From Bdellovibrio bacteriovorus (GTDB taxonomy: Bacteria; Bdellovibrionota; Bdellovibrionia; Bdellovibrionales; Bdellovibrionaceae): a stretch of 64,000 bases of DNA. Under the pieces are notes generated by a model that did no database searches, was not told where the DNA came from, and saw only the letters and a list, made by a program, of their open reading frames with translations. The DNA is taken from positions 124,001 through 188,000 of the forward strand of contig NZ_LUKF01000012.1 in the NCBI RefSeq assembly GCF_001592755.1, in the 5' to 3' direction. Positions 34,583 to 42,826 of the stretch are shown piece by piece. Position 1 is the stretch's first letter. Every line of letters starts with the position of its first letter. Made by a program: the position numbers and the translations under genes.

Positions 34583-34615
34583 TTATCAATTTCTATTGTG
34601 AATAGAAATTGATAA
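34583..34615. promoter_or_regulatory. Perfect 15-base inverted repeat, candidate operator
   Basis: ttatcaatttctatt, spacer gtg, and its exact complement at 34601-34615. The centre is 51 bases upstream of the Crp/Fnr ATG at 34548, the same offset as the FNR boxes have from their genes. It does not match the FNR consensus. There is no T-run, so a terminator is unlikely. Confidence 0.6.
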
Positions 34616-34662
34616 GAAGGGCTTGATAACTAATTGAGTGAATCTACCAGCCTGGGTGGAGG

Positions 34663-35952
34663 TCATCTCAAATAGGGTTCAGATAAAAGCAAAGCCTTCG
34701 CTGATAAAGCTGTGGTGTAGGCCGACGACCGCCAAACGACCGGGTAGCGCGCAATAAAAGTGGCGGCATAAAAAACTTGTCCCGCCCAGTAAGTGCGACC
34801 CGCTGAATCCTTTTGTGCTTGGGAAAGTAAAAAACGAACGCCTCTTTTTACACGCGCCCGATGCAGTTCATTTTCGGAGTCACCAAGCAGGATGAGCGTG
34901 TTCAGGGCCCAGGCTGTTGAGTGCACATAATCAGGTCGCGCTAAGAAACTGTTGCGCCAGGAACCGTCTTTGCGCTGCTTGCTGATAATATAATTGATCA
35001 GCCGCTCTTTTGATGGTTCTAGGCAAGACACTCCCGATTGAAGAGCTGTCGCCATCGTGTACGGCAGAGCATAGTAGCTTGGATAGTACATTCCACAGAA
35101 ATAAAACTGTTTGTTCCTGACAACACGGTTCAGATGATCGCAACTAGCACGATATCCCGGGCCTGAAGTTTTTTGGGCGAGCTTCAGAAGTTTTAAAACA
35201 TTGCCGTTCACCACGCAGTCAACGTCATTAAAATTAAATGGAATTCGTGTGCCGCGATGAGGAGCCGCAAAAATATTTCGAGGCATATCGGGATTTTTCT
35301 CATCCCACAACCAGGTTAAAAACGCACCGGTTTTGAAATGTCCCTGAGCTGCATTGTAAGCATGAGGCACACGGTTTAAATCGCGTGCGTAAGAAAAAGC
35401 ATTTATCACTTGCGATGGAAGATCGGGTGAGGCGCGATTTTCAATCATGTCCCGATAACGCATCAATGTGTAAGACACGGACGTCGTATCCGCATCGGGA
35501 GGAATATTCGCAAAACCTTTCCACTGTGGTGCTAAATACATATATCGCGGTTGTCGAACTCGGACGCCCTTGAAAGTCGCTGGAGGATAAAAGTTGAACA
35601 AGGAACCCCAATAGTATTTTTGAAAGCCCTCGATGGTTTTATCGATCATCGGTGGAATCAATGTATAGCGTGAGTCGTGCAAATAAATTTCTGCGAGCAC
35701 ATTGGCGACGGAGGAGGCGACAAAAGCCGTAGGCTCTTCAAACGGAACATTGAACTTACCAACACCGATCGCGCTAGGTACATAGGACGTCACACGCGCT
35801 CGCCACTGTCCTAAATCGTAACCATCCTTGCCGGATGTTTGATAGTGCTCGATAAATTCCAAAGCAGATGAAATCTGTTTATCAAAATAAGGACGAGCGT
35901 GCGCGCCCAGCGAAACGAACAATAACAAGATTCCAAATAAGCTTCCGTGCAC
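34663..35952 (-). CDS. Secreted alpha/alpha-toroid protein, terpene-cyclase-like
   Basis: 429 residues from GTG with ggagg upstream; signal peptide about 1-19 (ending AHA). Helix-rich with motifs of the squalene-cyclase/prenyltransferase toroid: ISKQRKDGSWRNS ... STAWALNTLILLG, a QW-like repeat, and PPDADTTSVSY, which resembles the DxDD(T) acid motif of class II terpene cyclases with one Asp replaced by Thr. Known cyclases of this class are not secreted by Sec, so a catalytic role is uncertain; other toroid proteins bind or process peptides. Not part of the FNR regulon by promoter evidence. Confidence 0.55.
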   Translation of the reverse strand: MHGSLFGILLLFVSLGAHARPYFDKQISSALEFIEHYQTSGKDGYDLGQWRARVTSYVPSAIGVGKFNVPFEEPTAFVASSVANVLAEIYLHDSRYTLIPPMIDKTIEGFQKYYWGSLFNFYPPATFKGVRVRQPRYMYLAPQWKGFANIPPDADTTSVSYTLMRYRDMIENRASPDLPSQVINAFSYARDLNRVPHAYNAAQGHFKTGAFLTWLWDEKNPDMPRNIFAAPHRGTRIPFNFNDVDCVVNGNVLKLLKLAQKTSGPGYRASCDHLNRVVRNKQFYFCGMYYPSYYALPYTMATALQSGVSCLEPSKERLINYIISKQRKDGSWRNSFLARPDYVHSTAWALNTLILLGDSENELHRARVKRGVRFLLSQAQKDSAGRTYWAGQVFYAATFIARYPVVWRSSAYTTALSAKALLLSEPYLR

Positions 35953-36344
35953 AAGGCCTCCTGATCTGAAATATGCTTTTCAAAAACAGAGGCTTTGTCA
36001 GGAAAAAGAGCGTCTTCTTGCTGGCAAACAACCGCGGAATCGGGACAATCCGGAAGGACTCACTCGTCGGAAGTGGCGCACTGGCGGCGGGTTTTTAGGA
36101 AAATCGAAGAATCAGCGGGCGGGGGATTCAAATTTGAGAGCGGCGGAAACTGCTTCAAATGCAATACATTCGTTTTAAGCCTCCGCTCGGCAGGACCCCT
36201 TTTGCCGCTCTTAACAGAGTGCGCAAAACCTTTGACTTTCGCCCCCTTAGCTCGCTAAACCATTGATTCGCCCAAAAGAGGTGAAGAAAGGTTACGGGTA
36301 GGATCCCAGAGGTTCTACTACGTGGGAGGTTTACAAAAACTAAT
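35953..36344 (+). promoter_or_regulatory. rpsA upstream region: promoter and structured leader
   Basis: 392 bases without a gene. A plausible sigma70 promoter is ttgact at 36232-36237 and taaacc at 36256-36261, spacer 18. In the leader, tccca at 36304-36308 can pair with tggga at 36323-36327, covering part of the Shine-Dalgarno ggagg (36325-36329), which lies an unusually long 15 bases before the ATG. S1 mRNAs are autoregulated in other bacteria. The left half (35953-36200) is GC-richer and shows no recognised element. Confidence 0.4.
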
Positions 36345-38141
36345 ATGACAAAACAATTAAACAAAGCCGAGCTTGAAAAACAGAAAGTTCTAGCTTTCTT
36401 GGATGCTGAAGACGCTAAGGTTCCAGCAAATCCTGGTATCTTGAATGCGAAAGCAGATAAAGGTGACTTCGAAAATCTATTTGAAGCATCTATGAAAGAG
36501 CAAGACTTCAAAGTCGGCGACGTTGTTACTGGTACAGTAGTCGAAGTTCAGTCTGACTACGTTCTAGTTGACATCAACTACAAGTCTGAAGGTTTGATCG
36601 CTATCAATGAATTCCGTATTGTTGACGGTGTTCGTGAAGTGAAAGCTGGAGACAAAGTAGAAGTTTTGATCGACCGTATCGAAAACGAAAACGGCATGAT
36701 CGTTCTTTCTAAAGACAAAGCTGACATGCTTCGCGCATGGACTGATATCTCTAAAGCAGCTGAGAACGAAGAAGTTATCGAAGGTACTGTTGTTGCTAAA
36801 GTTAAAGGCGGCTTGAGCGTTGATATCGGCGTTAAAGCATTCTTGCCTGGATCTCAAATCGATCTACGCCCTGTTCGCAACATGGACGTTTACCTTGGTA
36901 AGAAATTTAAATTCAAAGTTATCAAATTCAATAAGAAACGTGGCAACATCGTTCTTTCTCGCCGCGCTCTTCTTGAAGAAGAACGTGACAGTCTCCGTTC
37001 ACAAACTCTTGATACTATGGCGGAAGGTTCTATCGTTACTGGTGTTGTTAAAAACATCACTGACTACGGAGCATTCATCGACCTTGGTGGCATGGACGGA
37101 TTGTTGCACATCACAGACATGTCTTGGGGCCGTGTAAAACATCCTTCAGAAATGTTGAATGTTGGCGACGAAATCCAAGTTAAAGTTCTTAAATACGACA
37201 AAGAAAAAGAACGCGTTTCTTTGGGCATGAAGCAATTGACTTCTGATCCTTGGGAATCTGTTAAAGCTTCTTATCCTCCAGGCACTAAGCTTAAAGGAAA
37301 AGTTGTATCTTTGGCTGAATACGGTGCATTCGTTGAGCTTGGCGAAGGTATCGAAGGTTTGATCCACGTTTCTGAAATGTCTTGGACTAAACGTGTGAAA
37401 CATCCTTCTCAAATCGTAAACGTTGGTGACGAAGTTGAAGTTGTCGTACTTGAAGTCGACACTGAAAACCGCCGCATCAGCTTGGGTATGAAACAGCTTC
37501 AAACTAATCCTTGGGTTGAAATGAAGGAATCTTATCCTCCAGGAACAATCATCGAGGGTGAAGTTAAGTCTGTAACTGACTTCGGTATCTTCATCGGTAT
37601 TGAAGAAGGTATTGACGGTCTAGTTCATATCTCTGACTTCTCTTGGACTAAACGCGTAAATCACCCAAGTGAGATGTTCACTAAAGGTCAAAAAGTACGC
37701 GCGGTTGTTCTAGGTGTAGACATCGAGAACGAAAGATTCTCTTTGGGTATCAAACAACTTGAGTCTGACCCTTGGTCTAACATCGAGAACAAATACGCTA
37801 TCGGTACACAACACGACGTTAAAGTAACTAAAACAGCTGATTTTGGTGCTTTCGTTGAGCTTGAGTCTGATATCGAAGGTTTGATCCACATTTCTGAACT
37901 TACAACTGACAAAATCAACTCAGTTGAAGACTTCATTAAGCCAGGTCAAACTGTAAAAGCTGAAGTGATCTCTATCGACAAAGATGCTCGTAAGATCGGT
38001 TTGTCAGCTAAGCTTGTTAAACTTCGCGAAGCAAAAGCGGACGTTGACGATTACGTTAAAAAAGCGACTGCAACATCTAAGTCTACTTTCGGTGACTTGT
38101 TTGCTGACCAGTTGAAAAACGTAAAAACTGACAAGCAATAG
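36345..38141 (+). CDS. rpsA: 30S ribosomal protein S1
   Basis: Binds mRNA on the 30S subunit during initiation. 598 residues with six S1 (OB-fold) domains, as in Proteobacteria. Domains 3-6 show the strong motif DYGAFIDLGGMDGLLHITDMSW or variants (EYGAFVELGEGIEGLIH, DFGIFIGIEEGIDGLVH, DFGAFVELESDIEGLIH), with linkers LGMKQL. Codon use is very biased, as for a highly expressed gene. A terminator follows. It is commonly placed after cmk; here 14 kb separates them. Confidence 0.97.
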   Translation: MTKQLNKAELEKQKVLAFLDAEDAKVPANPGILNAKADKGDFENLFEASMKEQDFKVGDVVTGTVVEVQSDYVLVDINYKSEGLIAINEFRIVDGVREVKAGDKVEVLIDRIENENGMIVLSKDKADMLRAWTDISKAAENEEVIEGTVVAKVKGGLSVDIGVKAFLPGSQIDLRPVRNMDVYLGKKFKFKVIKFNKKRGNIVLSRRALLEEERDSLRSQTLDTMAEGSIVTGVVKNITDYGAFIDLGGMDGLLHITDMSWGRVKHPSEMLNVGDEIQVKVLKYDKEKERVSLGMKQLTSDPWESVKASYPPGTKLKGKVVSLAEYGAFVELGEGIEGLIHVSEMSWTKRVKHPSQIVNVGDEVEVVVLEVDTENRRISLGMKQLQTNPWVEMKESYPPGTIIEGEVKSVTDFGIFIGIEEGIDGLVHISDFSWTKRVNHPSEMFTKGQKVRAVVLGVDIENERFSLGIKQLESDPWSNIENKYAIGTQHDVKVTKTADFGAFVELESDIEGLIHISELTTDKINSVEDFIKPGQTVKAEVISIDKDARKIGLSAKLVKLREAKADVDDYVKKATATSKSTFGDLFADQLKNVKTDKQ

Positions 38142-38181
38142 TCTGGGCGCATACCGCCGAGGCGTTGACTAAAAAGTCATA

Positions 38182-38216
38182 AAGAGGGACCCTAAACAGG
38201 TCCCTCTTTCTTTTTC
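38182..38216 (+). terminator. Intrinsic terminator of rpsA
   Basis: Stem aaagagggacc / ggtccctcttt with a seven-base loop, followed by cttttt. Very stable; the sppA gene begins 25 bases later. Confidence 0.93.
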
Positions 38217-38240
38217 GGGACGTCGGAACGGGAGCGCATC

Positions 38241-39209
38241 ATGAAGGGCAGTTTCTTTAAAAAGCTTGTTATCATTTTTCTAGTTTTTGTCGGTATCGGA
38301 GCTCTACTAAAAATGAGCATGGATTCTTTCGGCGAATCCGAAAAGAAAGTCCTTTCCCAAAATTCCATTCTTCACCTTGAAATGAACGGTGTGATTCTGA
38401 ATGGGAAAAAGTTCCTTAAAAATCTTAAGAAATATAAAGACGACGACAAAGTAAAAGCGATCTTGATCTCTATCAATTCACCGGGTGGATCTGTCGGTCC
38501 TTCTCAAGAAATCTTTGCTGAGATCAAACGCGCGCGTGAAGAACTTAAAAAACCCGTCATCTGTGTGACAACGGGTGTGATGGCCAGTGGCGCTTATTAC
38601 TCTGCCGTAGCCTGTGACAAAATCGTGGTGGCTCCAGGGGCTTTGATTGGTTCCATCGGCGTGATCATGGAGTTTGCGAACATCGAAAAGCTTTACGACT
38701 GGGCGAAGATTTCTCGTTACTCTATCACTTCGGGAAAGTTTAAAGACTCCGGTGCAGAGTACAGAGCTATGCGTGAAGACGAAAGAGCTCTTTTCCAAAG
38801 CATGATTGATGAAGTCTATGGTCAGTTCAAAGCGACGGTGGCTAAAGAGCGCAATCTAAAAGAAGAGGTTGTCAGCGAATATGCGGATGGTCGGGTGTTC
38901 ACCGGTGCCACTGCGGTGAAAATGGGTTTTGCCGATCAAGTAGGTTTCTTTGAAGACGCCGTTAAATTGGCGGCGGAAACAGCGAAGCTAGGTGATGACT
39001 TTGATGTTTTCGAAATTCCTAAAAAACGTATGAGCATTTTTGATCTTGGTGGCGGTGACTCTGAAGACGACTTAAACAGTCTTTCTGAATACACCGATCT
39101 TCTTAAAGGAAAATCCTTCGGCCCAGATATGGAAGGCGCAATGAAATACATCTTGCGCGCGAAATATTTGAATCAACCGTTGTTATTGATGCCTGGTTAC
39201 TGGGAGTAA
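38241..39209 (+). CDS. sppA: Signal peptide peptidase SppA
   Basis: Membrane-anchored serine protease that degrades cleaved signal peptides. 322 residues, the short single-domain form. An N-terminal membrane anchor (LVIIFLVFVGIGALLKM) is followed by INSPGGSVGPSQEI, the nucleophile serine in GVMASGAYYSAVACD and a lysine in the ITSGKFKDSG region used as general base. The ATG has gggagc upstream. First gene of sppA-HIT-rhomboid, in which genes nearly touch or overlap. Confidence 0.92.
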   Translation: MKGSFFKKLVIIFLVFVGIGALLKMSMDSFGESEKKVLSQNSILHLEMNGVILNGKKFLKNLKKYKDDDKVKAILISINSPGGSVGPSQEIFAEIKRAREELKKPVICVTTGVMASGAYYSAVACDKIVVAPGALIGSIGVIMEFANIEKLYDWAKISRYSITSGKFKDSGAEYRAMREDERALFQSMIDEVYGQFKATVAKERNLKEEVVSEYADGRVFTGATAVKMGFADQVGFFEDAVKLAAETAKLGDDFDVFEIPKKRMSIFDLGGGDSEDDLNSLSEYTDLLKGKSFGPDMEGAMKYILRAKYLNQPLLLMPGYWE

Positions 39210-39212
39210 TCG

Positions 39213-39812
39213 GTGGCAAAAAAGGCAAAAAAGAAAGCATCGGCAAAAACCAAGGTCGGCAAGAAGACCGCAAAGGCAGCGACCGGTAAAATGCAAATCG
39301 GTAAGGACGTTTGGCCTTTAGAGCGCGACGTTCTTTTCCGTCCTGATCGCATGAAGTACGTGCGTAAGCTGATCAAACCGGAAGGTTGTGTTTTCTGTAA
39401 AGCCGCAAAAGACGATCCCTCTTTTGACACTCTTTGTGTTTATCAAACCGAGCATTCCATGGTGGTGCTTAACAAATTCCCCTACAACAGTGGGCATCTT
39501 TTGGTTTTGCCTCGCCGTCATTGCGGGGATCTTCTGCAATTGTCAGAAGCAGAGTTTCGCGATTTGCAAGACACCATTCGTTTGGCCATGAAAGCGCTGA
39601 ACGATGCTTACGAACCGGGTGGAATAAACTTGGGTTTGAATCACGGGGCTGTGGCCGGTGCGGGAATTCCTGAACATCTTCATTATCATTTGATCCCGCG
39701 TTGGGCCGGGGATCTTAATTTCTTTCCGCTCATCGCAGAGACCAAAGTCTTGGTTGAAAGTCTGGAGCAGACCTACGATAAGCTTTCGGGTATTTTAAGA
39801 AAATATGAATAG
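39213..39812 (+). CDS. HIT family nucleotide hydrolase/transferase with basic N-terminal extension
   Basis: 199 residues starting at GTG three bases after sppA. The histidine triad is in EHLHYHLIPRW (HxHxH) at about residue 151. CVFC near residue 59 resembles the zinc-binding CxxC of AP4A phosphorylase-like HIT proteins. The first about 25 residues are an unusual Lys/Ala-rich extension (KKAKKKASAKTKVGKKTAK) resembling a histone-H1-like tail and may bind nucleic acid. The substrate is probably a dinucleoside polyphosphate or AMP conjugate. The end overlaps the rhomboid gene by eight bases. Confidence 0.85.
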   Translation: MAKKAKKKASAKTKVGKKTAKAATGKMQIGKDVWPLERDVLFRPDRMKYVRKLIKPEGCVFCKAAKDDPSFDTLCVYQTEHSMVVLNKFPYNSGHLLVLPRRHCGDLLQLSEAEFRDLQDTIRLAMKALNDAYEPGGINLGLNHGAVAGAGIPEHLHYHLIPRWAGDLNFFPLIAETKVLVESLEQTYDKLSGILRKYE

Positions 39813-40551
39813 AGGCGTGACCTTTCAAACAGCTCCCTTAACTCCTGCAGTGAAGTGGTTGCTGATCATCAATGTGGCTATCTGGTTTGTTTTCCAAGTG
39901 ATTATGGAAGGCTTCTTGCGCGTTCCGTTCACTTCTTTGTTCGGTCTTTTCCCGGGCAAGGTTCTGTTTGAATTCCAGATCTGGCAATTAGGTACTTATA
40001 TGTTCCTGCACTCTTTGCAGGTGACGCACATCCTTTTCAATATGCTGATGCTTTGGTTCTTCGGTGCCGAGCTTGAGCAACGCTGGGGCACGAAGTTCTT
40101 CCTGATTTATTATTTCACTTCGGGCATCGGGGCCGCGATTCTTTATTGCTTGGGTATCTGGATCTACGCTTTGGCGACGGGTTCTCAAACGGGCTTGATT
40201 GTGCCGGTTGTGGGGGCTTCGGGTGCGGTCTTTGGGCTCTTGTTGGCTCAAGGGATTATCTTTGGTGAGCGCATTGTTTACTTCTTTATGCTCTTTCCGA
40301 TGAAGACTCGCTACTTCGTGGCCTTGATGGGTCTTGTTCAGTTAGCCTCCATGATGACTTCAAGTGTCAGCGGGGGAGAGGTCGCTTACCTAGCGCATTT
40401 AGGTGGTTTGGTTTCGGGTTATCTATGCCTTAAATTCAAGGGCTGGTTTGACCGTAACGAGTGGAAAAAGAAGTCCAAAGCCAAGGGCCGCAACCTGCGC
40501 CTGGTGGTGGATAACGAAAAGAACGATAAGCCGCCCAAATATTGGAATTAA
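39805..40551 (+). CDS. Rhomboid family intramembrane serine protease
   Basis: 248 residues with six membrane helices. The catalytic serine is in VVGASGAVFGLL and the histidine in YLAHLGGLVSGYL. WQLGTYMFLHSLQVTHILFN contains the helix-2 histidine and asparagine, with the rhomboid loop WFFGAELEQRWG. A polar basic C-terminal tail of about 40 residues lies in the cytoplasm. Substrates cannot be predicted. It overlaps the HIT gene by eight bases. A palindrome follows the stop directly. Confidence 0.9.
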   Translation: MNRGVTFQTAPLTPAVKWLLIINVAIWFVFQVIMEGFLRVPFTSLFGLFPGKVLFEFQIWQLGTYMFLHSLQVTHILFNMLMLWFFGAELEQRWGTKFFLIYYFTSGIGAAILYCLGIWIYALATGSQTGLIVPVVGASGAVFGLLLAQGIIFGERIVYFFMLFPMKTRYFVALMGLVQLASMMTSSVSGGEVAYLAHLGGLVSGYLCLKFKGWFDRNEWKKKSKAKGRNLRLVVDNEKNDKPPKYWN

Positions 40552-40553
40552 CG

Positions 40554-40580
40554 GGAAAAAGGTACCTGGTACCATTTTCC
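40554..40580. repeat. Palindrome with doubled ggtacc core after the rhomboid stop
   Basis: ggaaaaaggtacc at 40554-40566, one central T, then ggtaccattttcc at 40568-40580; near-perfect inverted arms. It starts three bases after the TAA. It resembles the ggtgcc elements found after two other stop codons in this window. Confidence 0.65.
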
Positions 40581-40641
40581 GAGGCTGGACTCGTCGATTG
40601 AAGTGCGCTATAAAAGGTTTTCGCACAAAAAGGGGTACGCA

Positions 40642-40830
40642 ATGTCATTGGCTCAAGCTAATAAAAATTTGAAGTTCGACAAACGATTGACTGAAAGAAA
40701 CTTGAACGTTGGTGAGATGTCGAAAGAAGAATTGCAAAAGCACCTAGAGTCTCTTCCTGATCTTGCACACAACGTAGAGAAATTCACAATCGACGGTAAG
40801 AACACATCGTCTTCTGACGAATCTCACTAA
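40642..40830 (+). CDS. Small conserved-looking cytoplasmic protein
   Basis: 62 residues from the ATG at 40642 with aagggg upstream. The sequence is charged and helical (KFDKRLTERNLNVGEMSKE, LQKHLESLPDLAHNVEKF), without signal peptide, cysteines or membrane segments. Codon use is good, and the gene is followed by a strong terminator, so it is likely real and expressed. No family recognised. Confidence 0.65.
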   Translation: MSLAQANKNLKFDKRLTERNLNVGEMSKEELQKHLESLPDLAHNVEKFTIDGKNTSSSDESH

Positions 40831-40854
40831 GATCTTTTTAAAGACTTAGAACTC

Positions 40855-40887
40855 AAAAAGCCTCGCTAAATGCGGGGCTTTTTAATT
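40855..40887. terminator. Bidirectional intrinsic terminator
   Basis: Stem aaaaagcctcgc / gcggggcttttt with one wobble pair and a five-base loop, with T-runs on both strands. It serves the small gene on the left and the convergent secreted-protein gene on the right. Confidence 0.88.
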
Positions 40888-41853
40888 TTAAGGGGCCGTC
40901 ATATTCAAAGCGACAGCGATTTTGTTTCGTAAGATTTCTTTTTCAGCCGGCGTGGGTTCTTCGCCCCATTTCTTGATGAATTCGGCTTCAGCACTTTTGT
41001 AAGCTTGATCGAATTGTTCACGCTTGATTTGAGTCACGGCGTTTTCTGCCTGTCGACCTATTTCCTGAATTTGTTGAATCGTCTGATCGACGTGACGATT
41101 GTGATAGTCTTGTATCTGCTCGTAGCCATTATGCGCGTTGAGCGCGAAAAGGACGCCGAAGATCACGCGGCCGTAAACCTTCTTAAAAGTATTGTAGGCG
41201 TCGATGTGACTTTGCGCGCGTAAAGCGACGCGGGCCTCTTCGGCATGAGTCTTAAAACCATCGCGGATGATTTTATACATCAGTTCAGGCGGCACTTCCG
41301 CATTCTTCATTGAGGGCAGGGCCAAGGGAATACGCAGCCATTCGAAAACGCGATGTTGAAGCAAAGTCCAAAGTTTATCTAAGCTTTTGCGGGCGATACC
41401 GACGTCACGCGGGTCGCGAACTTCAAGCCAGGTCTTTAATAAGCCCTCTTGCAAAAGTTTTTCTTTGATCAGCATGACGGTGGATTCTTCTAAGCGCTGA
41501 TCTTTGTTTTGACGAATCCAACGATCGACGACATCTTTTTTTCCGAAAAGGACAGTGCCCAGTTCGATCGCATATCTTTCCAAAGCTTTGTCTGAAGCAA
41601 AGTTTTGCAGATCCGTATTGTTAACGAGTTTGCGCAATTTGCGACGACGAAGCCACGAGAAATCTTTTCCGATTTCTTCAACGGAGTGAGAGCCTTTTGT
41701 CAGAAAGTTATTATTAGCGAAGTCGACCTGTTGAATGACTTCTAAGACGGTAGGAAGAAATACAGACTCGCAACGAGGAGCTGCCTGGGCCAGGTTGCCC
41801 CAGCTCAGGCCAAGAAAAATCACCACGCTTAAGAAGCGAGTTATCAAAGACAT
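40888..41853 (-). CDS. Secreted helical protein, function unknown
   Basis: 321 residues with a signal peptide (about 1-24, ending AQA). The mature part is rich in charged helices (RRRKLRKLVNNTDLQNF ... QTIQQIQEIGRQAENAV) with one more hydrophobic segment (VYGRVIFGVLFALNAHNGY) about residue 228 that could contact a membrane. No known domain. It follows another secreted-protein gene by six bases, so they form a two-gene operon. Confidence 0.7.
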   Translation of the reverse strand: MSLITRFLSVVIFLGLSWGNLAQAAPRCESVFLPTVLEVIQQVDFANNNFLTKGSHSVEEIGKDFSWLRRRKLRKLVNNTDLQNFASDKALERYAIELGTVLFGKKDVVDRWIRQNKDQRLEESTVMLIKEKLLQEGLLKTWLEVRDPRDVGIARKSLDKLWTLLQHRVFEWLRIPLALPSMKNAEVPPELMYKIIRDGFKTHAEEARVALRAQSHIDAYNTFKKVYGRVIFGVLFALNAHNGYEQIQDYHNRHVDQTIQQIQEIGRQAENAVTQIKREQFDQAYKSAEAEFIKKWGEEPTPAEKEILRNKIAVALNMTAP

Positions 41854-41859
41854 TCTTGA

Positions 41860-42654
41860 CTACTCCAAGTTGACAGCCGCAGCCATCAAAGAAAGACGAG
41901 TCGCTTTGATTTCAGCGATTACTTTTTCTGCTTCTGAATCTGAAAGACCGCCAAGAACCTGACCCAAGTTACCGGCGCTCATCACAAGAGGTCCGACTAA
42001 AAGAGCTTTTGATTCTCTTTGAGTCATACCGTAAACCGTGATCGCCACACCGGAAGCTTGCGCGATTTGGGAAATCAATTTGTTTTGAGAAATAGAATCT
42101 TCACTGTTCGTGTATTCATTCAATGACTGACGAACCGTTGTTAAAGAAGAGTTGAGCTGTTTAAGAACTGCTGAAGTTTGTTTGTCGGCAACAGTGATCG
42201 CAGATTGTACTTGAGTCTCTGCAAGTTTTAGCTGTTCTTCTAAAGCTTTAGTATCTACGTCTGTTTTGCGCGCTTGACCGATCACACCCAATCCTGCGGA
42301 AGATAAAGAGATCACTGCCGACAAGGCTCCCGTTAAGTACCCATTCAAAGCCTGACCGCCAGTTCCTTTTTTTATAGTCAAAGCCGCAATAGCTGAAAGG
42401 CCTAAGCCCACAGCAGCGCCGGCGATGGCCGTGCCATTAGCAAAAGTGCCGCGCGATTCACGTTTTTCAATCGCCGCTTGCGCTTCGCCTAAAGCTTTAT
42501 CCAAGCTTTGGATTTCCGCTTTCAAAGCTCTTACATTTTCTTGAGCGATACGGATTTGTTCATCACCAATACCTGCCGTGCGATCTTGCGCCATAGCCGC
42601 GCTTTGCAGGCCGATAATACCAGCAACAGTTAACGAAATAATTTTAGATGACAT
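41860..42654 (-). CDS. Secreted coiled-coil protein with glycine-rich hydrophobic segments
   Basis: 264 residues with a signal peptide (about 1-22, ending AMA). A coiled coil (QIRIAQENVRALKAEIQSLDKALGEAQAAIEKR) is followed by two small-residue hydrophobic segments (GTAIAGAAVGLGLSAIAAL and GYLTGALSAVISLSSAGLGVIG), then a second coiled coil and a third hydrophobic stretch. It could insert in the outer membrane or oligomerise. The ATG has aaggag upstream. First gene of a pair with the next secreted protein. No family recognised. Confidence 0.7.
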   Translation of the reverse strand: MSSKIISLTVAGIIGLQSAAMAQDRTAGIGDEQIRIAQENVRALKAEIQSLDKALGEAQAAIEKRESRGTFANGTAIAGAAVGLGLSAIAALTIKKGTGGQALNGYLTGALSAVISLSSAGLGVIGQARKTDVDTKALEEQLKLAETQVQSAITVADKQTSAVLKQLNSSLTTVRQSLNEYTNSEDSISQNKLISQIAQASGVAITVYGMTQRESKALLVGPLVMSAGNLGQVLGGLSDSEAEKVIAEIKATRLSLMAAAVNLE

Positions 42655-42826
42655 GGGGTCTCTCCTTTTGGGTTCCTAAGGAGCAAGGGGTGTACCGAAT
42701 TAAATGAGATATATTTGAATTCGTTGTCTCAGGCTGAGACAGCATCTAGGTTTGAAACAAAGAGCGGCAAGGGGATTTTAAAAGTTAGACAGGCTTACGA
42801 TATGAAATAGCAAGATGAGACCTTTA

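Noticed and set aside
36155-36511. 118-codon minus-strand frame across the rpsA start
   Set aside because: It covers the rpsA leader and first codons in antisense and has no ribosome site or recognisable sequence.
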